From Amycolatopsis sp. FDAARGOS 1241 (GTDB lineage: Bacteria; Actinomycetota; Actinomycetes; Mycobacteriales; Pseudonocardiaceae), in assembly GCF_016889705.1 (NCBI RefSeq), contig NZ_CP069526.1, positions 3,968,001-4,032,000 on the forward strand: 64,000 nucleotides of DNA, given 5' to 3'. Below, piece by piece: positions 17,484-25,381 of this stretch. The notes below the pieces were generated by a model, which worked only from the letters and a program-made list of their open reading frames with translations, was not told where the DNA came from and did no database searches. Numbering within the stretch: position 1 is the first letter of the stretch; every line of letters begins with the position of its first letter. A program made the position numbers and the translations under genes.

Positions 17484-18845
17484 ATGTCCGGACCGGCAAC
17501 GTCACCGCCCGCCGACACGGGGGCCAAGACCTCGACCCGCAACGCCGTCATCGGCGCTTCCTTCGGCTTCTTCGTCGACATGTTCGACGTGTACCTGCCG
17601 GTGGTCGCGCTCACCCCGGCGATGAACTACTTCCTCCCGCCGTCGGTGTCACCGGGCAGCCGGGCCGTGATCACGTCGCTGATCTTCGTGGCCACCCTGA
17701 TCGGCAGGCCGCTCGGTTCGCTGATCTTCGGCCGGCTGGCCGACAAGGTCGGGCGCCGCCGCGTCACGCTGTGGTCGATCACCGGCTGCGGCATCTGCAC
17801 CCTGCTGATCGCGCTGCTGCCCGGCTATCACGCCGTGGGCCTGCTCGGCGTCGTGCTGATGGTGGTGCTGCGCCTGATCGACGGCGTCTTCCTCGGCGGC
17901 GAGTACACCGGCGCCACGCCGCTCGCCATGGAGGCGGCGCCCACTGGCAAGCGCGGCTGGTACGGCGGCCTCGTGGGCATGGGTTTCCCCATCTCGTACT
18001 GCGCGATCTCGCTCGTGACCTTCGTGATGCTGCGCATCGCGCCTTCGGGTGGCCCGAACTCCGCCTACTCGCAGTGGGGCTGGCGGGTGCCGTTTCTCGT
18101 GGGCGCGGCGCTGTGCGCGGTGTTCTGCGTGTACTTCTCGCGCACCGTCGAGGAGTCCGAGACGTGGAAGTCGGCGAAGAAGTCGCGCACGCCGATCCGC
18201 GACGTGCTCGTGGGTTCTTCACGCAAGCAGTTCATTCAGGTGTTCATCATCATGAGCGGCATCTGGTTCGCGTCCAACCTCGCCTCCGGTCTGCTGCCGA
18301 GCGCCTTGCAGTTCCAGGCACACGTGTCGGCGACGCAGGTGACGGCCGCGCTCGTGATCGTGCAGGCGATCCACTCCGTGTTGTTCCCGTTCCTGGGCCT
18401 GCTCTCGGAGAAGATCGGGCGGCGCAAGTTCCTGGCCTGGTCCGGTGTCGGCATCGGCGTGGTCTGCTCCGCCGCGTTCGCCACGATCAGCCTCGGCTGG
18501 TGGTCCGGCTTCGGCGCGGTGCTGCTGCTGACGCTCGTGATCCGGCTTTCGGGCGGCAGCACGTTCGCCGTCACGCCCTCCTACCTGTGCGAACGGTTCC
18601 CACCCGCCGTGCGCGGCAGCGGCTTCGGCCTCGGCTACAGCATGCCGCTGATCCTGACCTCGTTCTACGCCTACTACCAGGGCTGGCTCGAGCACCTCAT
18701 GCCGGCGGGCTTCACAGCCGCGGCGCTGCTCGTGCTCGGCGGCGCGCTCGTGCTCGTCGGTTCGCTGCTGGGCCCGGAGACCAAGGACGTCGACCTCGGG
18801 GTCACCACGGCCGGGCAGCCCGAGGCGAAGGCCGTGACGGCATGA
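17484..18845 (+). CDS. MFS transporter, metabolite:H+ symporter type
   Basis: 453 residues from ATG 17484; an in-frame ATG at 17472 touches the AGGAG ribosome site, so the later start is preferred. About twelve helices. Motifs are GASFGFFVDMFDVYLPVVALTPAM (helix 1), LIFGRLADKVGRRRVTLW (motif A), and DGVFLGGEYTGATPLAMEAAP with WGWRVPFL, characteristic of the MHS/AAHS-like acid symporters (PcaK, ShiA and PmdK relatives). By position it should import the aromatic or pyrone dicarboxylate that this cluster degrades. It overlaps the next gene by ATGA. Confidence 0.87.
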   Translation: MSGPATSPPADTGAKTSTRNAVIGASFGFFVDMFDVYLPVVALTPAMNYFLPPSVSPGSRAVITSLIFVATLIGRPLGSLIFGRLADKVGRRRVTLWSITGCGICTLLIALLPGYHAVGLLGVVLMVVLRLIDGVFLGGEYTGATPLAMEAAPTGKRGWYGGLVGMGFPISYCAISLVTFVMLRIAPSGGPNSAYSQWGWRVPFLVGAALCAVFCVYFSRTVEESETWKSAKKSRTPIRDVLVGSSRKQFIQVFIIMSGIWFASNLASGLLPSALQFQAHVSATQVTAALVIVQAIHSVLFPFLGLLSEKIGRRKFLAWSGVGIGVVCSAAFATISLGWWSGFGAVLLLTLVIRLSGGSTFAVTPSYLCERFPPAVRGSGFGLGYSMPLILTSFYAYYQGWLEHLMPAGFTAAALLVLGGALVLVGSLLGPETKDVDLGVTTAGQPEAKAVTA

Positions 18846-19738
18846 CGGCCACCGTCGCGCTGCTGGGCCTCGGTGAGGTCGGCTCCGTGCTCGCGGAGGA
18901 CCTTGCCGGGGTGAAGCTGACCGCGTGGGACGTGGCGCTGGCCGACGGGGCGAGCGCCGCCTCCCGCACCGCGAAGCGCTTCAGCCTGGTGTCCGGTGTG
19001 GACGCTCACGATGCCGTGCGCGAAGCCGATCTCGTGATCAGCGCGGTCACGGCGGCCAACGACCTCGTGGCCGCGCGGTCGGTGGCCGACGGGCTGCCCG
19101 CCGGCTGCTGGTTCCTCGACCTCAACTCCGCCGCACCGGGCCAGAAGCAGGCGGCGGCCGAGGTGGTCGAGGCCGCCGGCGGCCGGTACGTCGAGTCCGC
19201 CGTGATGTCCCCGATCCACCCCAAGCGGCTCGCCGCCCCGATGCTGCTCGGCGGGCCCCACGCGGCCGAGTTCGTGGAGTTCGCGCGCCCGCTCGGGTTC
19301 ACCGGGCTGGAGGTCTACGCCGACGTCGTGGGCCGCGCGGCGGCCACCAAGCTGTGCCGCTCCGTGGTGATCAAGGGCGTGGAAGCACTGCTCGCGGAGT
19401 CGCTGCTGGCCGCGCGGGAGTGGGGAGTGGAAGGGCGCGTGCTCGCGTCGCTGTCCAACCTGCTGCCCGCCGACGATTGGCAACAGCTGGCCGCGTACAT
19501 GATCTCCCGCTCGCTCGAGCACGGTGTCCGCCGGGCCGAGGAGCTTCGGGAGGCCGCGGTGACCGTGGCCGAGACCGGCGTCGAGCCCGTGATGGCCGAG
19601 GCGATCGCGCGCCGGCAGGACTGGGCCGCGGCGCACCGGCCGGCGGACCTCGGCGAACTCGAAAAGCAGCTGCTGCCGTTGCTCGACGCCGTCCGCACGC
19701 GAATGTCCGAAGAAGACCCGAAAGGCGACCCTGAGTGA
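18842..19738 (+). CDS. NAD(P)-dependent dehydrogenase, DUF1932/6-phosphogluconate-type
   Basis: 298 residues. An N-terminal Rossmann fold starts VALLGLGEVGSVLAEDL (a GxGxxG variant), with a VISAVTAAND segment. A C-terminal DUF1932 helical domain contains AAATKLCRSVVIKGVEALLAESLLAAREWGV, where the Lys of TKLCRS corresponds to the catalytic Lys of 3-hydroxyisobutyrate dehydrogenases. Start and stop overlap both neighbours by 4 and 4 bp, so it is tightly embedded in the pyrone/oxalomesaconate operon. Its step is unknown. It could oxidise 4-carboxy-2-hydroxymuconate semialdehyde, which LigC does elsewhere, or process a side product. Confidence 0.82.
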   Translation: MTATVALLGLGEVGSVLAEDLAGVKLTAWDVALADGASAASRTAKRFSLVSGVDAHDAVREADLVISAVTAANDLVAARSVADGLPAGCWFLDLNSAAPGQKQAAAEVVEAAGGRYVESAVMSPIHPKRLAAPMLLGGPHAAEFVEFARPLGFTGLEVYADVVGRAAATKLCRSVVIKGVEALLAESLLAAREWGVEGRVLASLSNLLPADDWQQLAAYMISRSLEHGVRRAEELREAAVTVAETGVEPVMAEAIARRQDWAAAHRPADLGELEKQLLPLLDAVRTRMSEEDPKGDPE

Positions 19739-20751
19739 TCATCGACTGTCACGGCCACTACACCACCGTGCCCGCGGCGCACACGAGCTGGCGCGAGGCG
19801 CAGCGCGCAGCCTACGACGCGGGCACTGCGGCCCCGGCCTACCCGGAGATCTCCGACGACGAGCTGCGCGAATCGGTGCAAGGCCAGCTGGGGCTGATGG
19901 CCGACCGCGGGGTGGACCTCACCGTGTTCTCGCCGCGGGCGTCGGCGATGGGCCACCACATCGGGGACGAGGCCGTGAGTGCCGAGTGGGCTCGGGTGTG
20001 CAACGACCTCGTTCACCGCGTCGCCACCCTCTACCCGGACGAGTTCATCGGCGTCTGCCAGCTGCCGCAGTCGCCGGGGGTGCCGATCGAGAAGTCCGTC
20101 GCCGAGCTGCGCCGCTGCGTCGAAGAACTCGGGTTCGTGGGCGCCAACCTCAACCCCGACCCCAGCGGCGGCCACTGGAGCGCGCCGCCGCTGGTGGACA
20201 AGAGCTGGTACCCGTTCTACGAGGCCATGGTGGAGCTCGACGTGCCCGCGATGGTGCACGTGTCCGCTTCGGACAACCCGAGCTTCCACGCCACCGGCGC
20301 GCACTACCTCAATGCCGACACCACGGCGTTCATGCAGTTCCTGCAGTCCGACCTGTTCAAGGACTTCCCGGATCTGCGCTTCGTGATCCCGCACGGCGGG
20401 GGAGCGGTGCCGTACCACTGGGGCCGCTACCGCGGGCTCGCCGACATGCTCGGCCGTCCCGAACCCGACGAGGGTGTGCTGCCGAACGTCTTCTTCGACA
20501 CGTGCGTGTACCACCAGCCCGGCATCAACCTGCTGTTCGACGTGATCAACGTCGACAACGTGCTGTTCGGCTCGGAGATGGTCGGCGCCGTGCGCGGCAT
20601 CGACTCGCGCACCGGGCACCACTTCGACGACACCCGCCGTTACGTCGATGCGCTCGGACTGTCCGATGAGGACAGGACCAAGGTGTACGAGGGCAACGTG
20701 CGCCGCGTCTACCCGCGCCTGGACCAGGCACTGAAGGCGAGGGGCCGGTGA
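19735..20751 (+). CDS. ligJ: 4-oxalomesaconate hydratase, amidohydrolase superfamily
   Basis: 338 residues. GTG 19735 overlaps the previous stop. It begins MIIDCHGHYTT with the HxH metal pair H6/H8. Further landmarks are GQLGLMADRGVDLTVFSPRASAMGHH, the GANLNPDPSGGHW loop, MVHVSASDNPSFH, IPHGGGAVPYHWGR and LFGSEMVGA. These match the LigJ/PmdE group, which hydrates 4-oxalomesaconate to 4-carboxy-4-hydroxy-2-oxoadipate rather than hydrolysing an amide. Neighbouring aldolase, tautomerase and lactonase genes complete the pathway, so function is confident. Confidence 0.92.
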   Translation: MIIDCHGHYTTVPAAHTSWREAQRAAYDAGTAAPAYPEISDDELRESVQGQLGLMADRGVDLTVFSPRASAMGHHIGDEAVSAEWARVCNDLVHRVATLYPDEFIGVCQLPQSPGVPIEKSVAELRRCVEELGFVGANLNPDPSGGHWSAPPLVDKSWYPFYEAMVELDVPAMVHVSASDNPSFHATGAHYLNADTTAFMQFLQSDLFKDFPDLRFVIPHGGGAVPYHWGRYRGLADMLGRPEPDEGVLPNVFFDTCVYHQPGINLLFDVINVDNVLFGSEMVGAVRGIDSRTGHHFDDTRRYVDALGLSDEDRTKVYEGNVRRVYPRLDQALKARGR

Positions 20752-21635
20752 CCGCCTTCACCGCCGACGAGGGCTGGCTGTCCTACGACCCGGATCCGTC
20801 GAAGCCGGAGTTCTTGTTGCCACCGGGCACCGTCGACGTGCACACGCACGTCTTCGGCCCTGGCGACACGTTCCCGTACGCGCCCGAGCGCAAGTACACG
20901 CCGACCGACGCGAGCAAGGAGCAGCTGTTCGCGCTGCGCGACTTCCTCGGCATCGACCGGCAGGTCATTGTGCAGGCCACGTGCCACGGTGCCGACAACA
21001 GCGCGCTCGTCGACGCATTGGCCGCCGCGGGCGAGCGCGCCCGCGGCATCGCGACGATCCGCGGCGACGAGCCCGACGAGGAGCTCGCCCGGCTGCACGC
21101 GGCCGGCGTGCGCGGCATCCGGCTCAACTTCGTCCGCCGGCTCGTGGACCCGAAGCCCGACGCGTACTACCACGACCTCGCCGCCCGGATCACGCCGCTG
21201 GGCTGGCACCTCGTGGTGTACTTCGAGGCTGCGGACCTCGCCGAGAAGTGGGACTTCTTCACGTCGCTGCCGACCACGGTCCTTGTCGACCACATGGGCC
21301 GCCCCGACGTGACGAAACCCGTCGACGGCCCCGAGTTCGGCCGGTTCCGCACGCTGCTGCGCGAGCACCCGAACTTCCACGTCAAGGTCACCGGCCCGGA
21401 GCGGCTCACCGTCGCGGGCCCGCCGTACGACGACGTGGTGCCGTTCGGCCGGGCGCTGGTCGAGGAGTTCCCCGACCGCGTCCTGTGGGGCACGGACTGG
21501 CCGCACCCCAACATGAAGAGCCACATGCCCGACGACGGCAAGCTCGTGGACTTCGTGCCGCGGATCGCCCCGACGGACGAGGCGCGGCGGAAACTGCTGA
21601 TCACCAACCCGATGCGGCTCTACTGGGGCGAGTGA
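20748..21635 (+). CDS. ligI: 2-pyrone-4,6-dicarboxylate hydrolase, amidohydrolase superfamily
   Basis: 295 residues, starting with a 4-bp overlap on ligJ. The LigI pattern is clear: GTVDVHTHVFGP (H32, H34), RKYTPTDASKEQLFALRDFLGIDRQVIVQATCHG, the strand-end residues in GIRLNFVR, VDHMGRPD, FHVKVTGPERLT and LWGTDWPHPNM (acid for lactone opening). LigI opens 2-pyrone-4,6-dicarboxylate to 4-oxalomesaconate without a metal. It is the last gene of the rightward operon, followed by a strong hairpin. It implies that PDC is an intermediate or growth substrate here. Confidence 0.93.
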   Translation: MTAFTADEGWLSYDPDPSKPEFLLPPGTVDVHTHVFGPGDTFPYAPERKYTPTDASKEQLFALRDFLGIDRQVIVQATCHGADNSALVDALAAAGERARGIATIRGDEPDEELARLHAAGVRGIRLNFVRRLVDPKPDAYYHDLAARITPLGWHLVVYFEAADLAEKWDFFTSLPTTVLVDHMGRPDVTKPVDGPEFGRFRTLLREHPNFHVKVTGPERLTVAGPPYDDVVPFGRALVEEFPDRVLWGTDWPHPNMKSHMPDDGKLVDFVPRIAPTDEARRKLLITNPMRLYWGE

Positions 21636-21647
21636 CGTGCGGGCCGG

Positions 21648-21674
21648 CCGGACCGTCCGCTGTGGACGGTCCGG
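21648..21674. terminator. Hairpin between convergent ligI and lacI-type genes
   Basis: CCGGACCGTCC and GGACGGTCCGG form a perfect 11-bp stem with a 5-base loop, filling the 39-bp gap between two convergent stops. It is probably a bidirectional terminator. Confidence 0.7.
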
Positions 21675-22709
21675 TCAGCCCAGCCGCGTCGCCGCGCGCG
21701 GGGGAGCGGTGTCGCTCGTCCCGGGCGAGACCGTCATCGGCCAGACCTCCTGCACGGGTTCCCCTGGCGAGGCCATCCGCGCGAGCACGATCTCGCCGAG
21801 CCGCCGGCCGTATGCTTCCAATGACACTTCGAACGTCGTCAGCGCCGGAACGAGGTAGTCGCACACCGGGTTCTTGCGGAACCCGACCACGGCCAGGTCC
21901 TCGCCGGGACGCACCCCCGTTTCGGCGAAGCGCTTGTACAGGCCCAGCGCGAGCGTCTCCTGCGCCAGCATCACCGCCGTCGGCGCCGGGTCCATCGCGA
22001 GCAGCCGCTCCGCCAGCAGCCCGCCGCCCTCGGGCGTGTCGGGCAGGCGGATCTCGGCGGCCGGCTCGAGACCGTGCGCGGCGAGCGACTGCCGGTAGCC
22101 CCGCGTGTACTCCCACGTGCTGTTCACGTCGCCGTCGTCGTAGGCGAGCGCGATGCGCGTGTGCCCGGCCGCCACGAGCCGCTCCACGGTCTGCGCGGCG
22201 ACGCCTTCGAAGTCCAGGTCCAGCCACGCGTGCCCCTCGGGCCCGCCGCGGCCGAGCGCCACGAACGGCACGCCGCGGTCGGTCAGCAGTTCCACGCGCG
22301 GGTCGACACGGTGGGTGTTGGAGATGATGTACGCGTCGGCGATGTGCCGGTCGACGGCGTTGACCAGGTACCGGTAGGGGTCCTTCGCCGGCCCGACCGG
22401 CAACAGCACGAGGTCCAGGGAGCGCTTGGCCAGCACCTGCTGCAGGCCGTTGCAGACGGTGAAGTAGAACGTCTCACCCATCTCCGTGCGGGCGGTGGTG
22501 GTCTGCATGACGAGCGCGACGGTGCCGGTCGCGCCGCGCCGCAGCGTGCGCCCGGACTGGTTCGGCTGGTACCCGAGGCGCTCGGCCGCGGACCGGACAC
22601 GCTCGCGCGTGGCCTCGCTGACCTCGCCGCGCGAGTTCATCGCCCGCGACACGGTGCTGATCGACATGCCGAGCTCGGCCGCCAGCTCCCGGATCCCCAC
22701 CCGGCCCAT
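21675..22709 (-). CDS. LacI-family transcriptional regulator
   Basis: 344 residues from ATG 22709. The N-terminal LacI helix-turn-helix is textbook (VGIRELAAELGMSISTVSRAMNSRGEVSEATRERV, then LGYQPNQSGRTLRRG), followed by a periplasmic-binding-protein-like sensor domain (GTVALVMQTTT..., RVELLTDRGVPFVALGRGGPEG, HTRIALAYDDGD). It is divergent from an MFS transporter-dehydratase-glucosidase operon, with tandem operators in the 132-bp gap, so it should repress that operon until a sugar or sugar acid binds. Confidence 0.92.
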   Translation of the reverse strand: MGRVGIRELAAELGMSISTVSRAMNSRGEVSEATRERVRSAAERLGYQPNQSGRTLRRGATGTVALVMQTTTARTEMGETFYFTVCNGLQQVLAKRSLDLVLLPVGPAKDPYRYLVNAVDRHIADAYIISNTHRVDPRVELLTDRGVPFVALGRGGPEGHAWLDLDFEGVAAQTVERLVAAGHTRIALAYDDGDVNSTWEYTRGYRQSLAAHGLEPAAEIRLPDTPEGGGLLAERLLAMDPAPTAVMLAQETLALGLYKRFAETGVRPGEDLAVVGFRKNPVCDYLVPALTTFEVSLEAYGRRLGEIVLARMASPGEPVQEVWPMTVSPGTSDTAPPRAATRLG

Positions 22710-22770
22710 GCGTCCCCCAATCGTTTCCGTCGAGAGCACAGTATCCCGGTTCGAGCAGGCGGCTGGCATC

Positions 22771-22798
22771 CCGGAAACGTTTCCGGTAACGTTTCCGG
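22771..22798. promoter_or_regulatory. Tandem overlapping LacI-type operators
   Basis: CCGGAAACGTTTCCGG (22771-22786) is a perfect 16-bp palindrome. A second copy with one change, CCGGTAACGTTTCCGG (22783-22798), begins inside it and shares CCGG. Central AACGTT is typical of LacI-family sites. They lie between the regulator and the divergent MFS gene. Confidence 0.78.
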
Positions 22799-22841
22799 TG
22801 GGCGCGCCGACGCGTCCGGTTGCCGCAAGGGCGGAGGATCC

Positions 22842-24170
22842 ATGCTCGAATCACGGGTGGTGCGGAAGCTGTCGACGAGGCTGCTGCCCGTCCTCATCAT
22901 CGGTTACTTCCTGGCGATCATCGACCGCGCGAACCTGGGGGTCGCCGCGCTCACGATGAACGCCGACCTCGGGATCGGCGCCGCGGCCTTCGGGTTCGCC
23001 GCGAGCGTGTTCTTCGTGCCGTACGTGGTGCTGGAAGTGCCGTCGAACCTGGCGCTGGCCCGGTTCGGCACCCGCTGGTGGATCGCCCGGATCCTCCTGA
23101 CCTGGGGCATCATCTCCGCAGCCCACGCGCTGGTGTGGAACGTCCCGAGCCTCTACGTCGCCCGCGCGTTGCTCGGGGCGGCCGAAGCCGGGTTCTTCCC
23201 CGGTGTGATCTTCTACCTCACGCTGTGGTTTCCCGCCGCCTACCGCGGCCGCATCATGGCGACGTTCACCGCCGGCATCCCGGTGGCCCTGATCATCGGC
23301 ACGCCCTTGTCCGGCCTGATCCTCAACCTGGAAGGCTGGATCGGCCTGCACGGCTGGCAGTGGGTGTACCTCATCGAAGGCATCCCCGCCGTGCTCATGG
23401 GCGTGCTGATCCCGTGGCTGCTGCCGAAGAGCCCCGAGACGGCGAAGTTCCTCGACGCCGAGGAACGCGCGTGGCTCACGGACACCCTCGCCCGCGAAGC
23501 CGCGGAACGCGAAGCGCTGGGCGGAGCCGGCAGCACGCGGCGCAAGGTCCTCAAGACGCTGCTGAGCCCGAAGGTGCTGATGTTCGCGGTGGCTTACTAC
23601 GGTCTGACGAACCTCAACGGGGCGGTCAGCACGTTCCTCCCGCAGATCCTCAAGCCATTCGGGCTGAGCAACACGACGACGACGTTCGTCGCCGCCATCC
23701 CGTACGTGTTCGGGCTGATCGGCATGCTCGTGCTCGGCCGCCTGGCCGACCGTCCGGGCAAGCGTGCGGTGAGCCTGTACGTCGCGCTCGGTGTGTTGTT
23801 GGTCGGGCTGGTGGCGTCGGCGGCGTTCGACGCGCCGGTGGTGAAGCTCGTGGCGCTGTGCGTGGCGGCCTTCGGTGTGTTCGGGGTGCTGCCGACGTTC
23901 TGGGGGCTGCCGACCGCGATCCTCACCGGCGCGGCCGCCGCGGGCGGCATCGCGCTGATCAACGCGCTCGGCAACCTGTCCAGCGTCGTCAACCCGGCCG
24001 TGATCGGCGCCATCGACGCGAAGACGGGCAGCTTCGACGGGGGCCTGCTGTGGCTCGCCGCGATGGCGGTGGTCGCGATCCTCGCGGTCACGGCGATCCT
24101 GCTCGTGTGGCGCCCGCAGCGCCAAGCGCTGGTGTCCGCGCCCGGCTCCGCGCCGAAGCAGGAGGTCTGA
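22842..24170 (+). CDS. MFS transporter, anion:cation symporter (ACS) family
   Basis: 442 residues from ATG 22842 with GGAGGATCC upstream. ACS-family features are IIGYFLAIIDRANLGVAALTMN (helix 1 with the DRxN motif), PYVVLEVPSNLALARFGTRWWIARI, and ARALLGAAEAGFFPGVIFYLTLWFP. Such proteins carry sugar acids, tartrate, phthalate or glucarate with protons. Its position before a rhamnonate-dehydratase-like enzyme under LacI control suggests uptake of a sugar acid. Confidence 0.88.
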   Translation: MLESRVVRKLSTRLLPVLIIGYFLAIIDRANLGVAALTMNADLGIGAAAFGFAASVFFVPYVVLEVPSNLALARFGTRWWIARILLTWGIISAAHALVWNVPSLYVARALLGAAEAGFFPGVIFYLTLWFPAAYRGRIMATFTAGIPVALIIGTPLSGLILNLEGWIGLHGWQWVYLIEGIPAVLMGVLIPWLLPKSPETAKFLDAEERAWLTDTLAREAAEREALGGAGSTRRKVLKTLLSPKVLMFAVAYYGLTNLNGAVSTFLPQILKPFGLSNTTTTFVAAIPYVFGLIGMLVLGRLADRPGKRAVSLYVALGVLLVGLVASAAFDAPVVKLVALCVAAFGVFGVLPTFWGLPTAILTGAAAAGGIALINALGNLSSVVNPAVIGAIDAKTGSFDGGLLWLAAMAVVAILAVTAILLVWRPQRQALVSAPGSAPKQEV

Positions 24171-24171
24171 C

Positions 24172-25362
24172 GTGCGCATCACCCAGGTCCGGCTGCGCCG
24201 CCTGAAGGGGACGCTGCCCACCAACGGGGACCTGTGGGAGGAGCGGCTCGTCCGCCCCCTGGACGTCTACCCCGAGTACCGCACTCTCGACGACCACGAG
24301 GGCGGCGTGCAGCAGCCCGGCGGCTTCGCCATCACCACGTACTTCGTGGAGATCGAGACCGACGAGGGACTTCTCGGACGCGCGGGTCCCGTACCCGAGA
24401 CCGTGGCGTGGCTGGTGGCGAAGGAACTGCGCCCGCGCCTGCTCGGGCGCGACCCCATTGCGGGCGAGAAGCTGTGGGACCAGCTGCACCGTTCGCAGGT
24501 GCACGGCCGCGGAGGCCAGCCGATGCTGGCGATCAGCGCGGTGGACAACGCGTTGTGGGACCTGCGCGGGAAGTGGCTCGGGCAGCCGGTGTACCGCCTG
24601 CTGGGCGGGCCGACCCGCGACGAGCTGCCGGCGTACGCGTCGATGCTCGGGTTCTCCGTGCAGGACCTCGACCGCGTGCGCGAGCGGGCCGTGGAGTTCC
24701 GCGACCGCGGGTACCGCGCGCAGAAGTGGTTCTTCCGCCACGGCCCGGCGAGCGGTTACGAAGGCCTGCGCGCCAACGTCGCGCTCGTGCGGACGCTGCG
24801 CGAGGCCGTCGGCGAGGACTACGACCTGATGTTCGACTGCTGGCAGGCCATGGACGCGACCTACGTGACCGAGCTGGCCTCGCGCATCGCCGAGTACCGG
24901 CCGCGGTGGCTCGAGGAAGTCGTGCTGCCCGACCGGATCGACGGCTACCGCCTGCTGCGGCAGCGCCTGTCGATCCCGCTCGCGGGCGCGGAGCACGAGT
25001 ACACGCGCTGGGGTTTCCGGCGGTTCGTGGACACGGGCGCGCTCGACGTGCTGCAACCCGACCTGTACTGGTGCGGCGGGCTGTCCGAGGCGCTGAAGAT
25101 CGCGGCGTACGGCACGGCGCACGACCTCATGGTCATCCCGCACGGCCACTCGGCGACGGCGACGCTGCACTTCTCGCTGGCGCAGTCGCCCGCGCACACT
25201 CCGTACCAGGAGGACCTGGTGAAGTGGAACCAGGTTCACCAGCTCTTCCTGGCCTCTCCGGTCAACCCCGTGGCCGGGCTGCTGACCCCGTCGGACGCGC
25301 CGGGACTGGGCATGGACCTGGACACCGGCCCCGCCGAGGCCGACGACATCGTTTTCGCCTGA
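24172..25362 (+). CDS. Enolase-superfamily sugar-acid dehydratase (L-rhamnonate dehydratase-like)
   Basis: 396 residues from GTG 24172, one base after the transporter stop. Mandelate racemase fold: LAISAVDNALWDLRGKWLG at the capping/barrel junction, the QKWFFRHG lysine region, metal ligands in FDCWQAMD, WLEEVVLPD and GAEHEYTRWGF, LQPDLYWCGGLSEALKIA, and PHGHS as the general base. The EHEYTRWGF...PDLYWCGG...PHG pattern is closest to rhamnonate dehydratase-type enzymes. The exact sugar acid is not determined. It lies within a LacI-controlled operon with a transporter and glucosidase. Confidence 0.8.
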   Translation: MRITQVRLRRLKGTLPTNGDLWEERLVRPLDVYPEYRTLDDHEGGVQQPGGFAITTYFVEIETDEGLLGRAGPVPETVAWLVAKELRPRLLGRDPIAGEKLWDQLHRSQVHGRGGQPMLAISAVDNALWDLRGKWLGQPVYRLLGGPTRDELPAYASMLGFSVQDLDRVRERAVEFRDRGYRAQKWFFRHGPASGYEGLRANVALVRTLREAVGEDYDLMFDCWQAMDATYVTELASRIAEYRPRWLEEVVLPDRIDGYRLLRQRLSIPLAGAEHEYTRWGFRRFVDTGALDVLQPDLYWCGGLSEALKIAAYGTAHDLMVIPHGHSATATLHFSLAQSPAHTPYQEDLVKWNQVHQLFLASPVNPVAGLLTPSDAPGLGMDLDTGPAEADDIVFA

Positions 25363-25381
25363 TCCTCGAGGAAAGCAGGGC

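Noticed and set aside
15734..18840. Long upstream extension of the dehydrogenase frame
   Set aside because: It runs antisense through ligK and gntR and in another frame of the MFS gene; only the part from 18842 shows family similarity and it has a proper coupled start.
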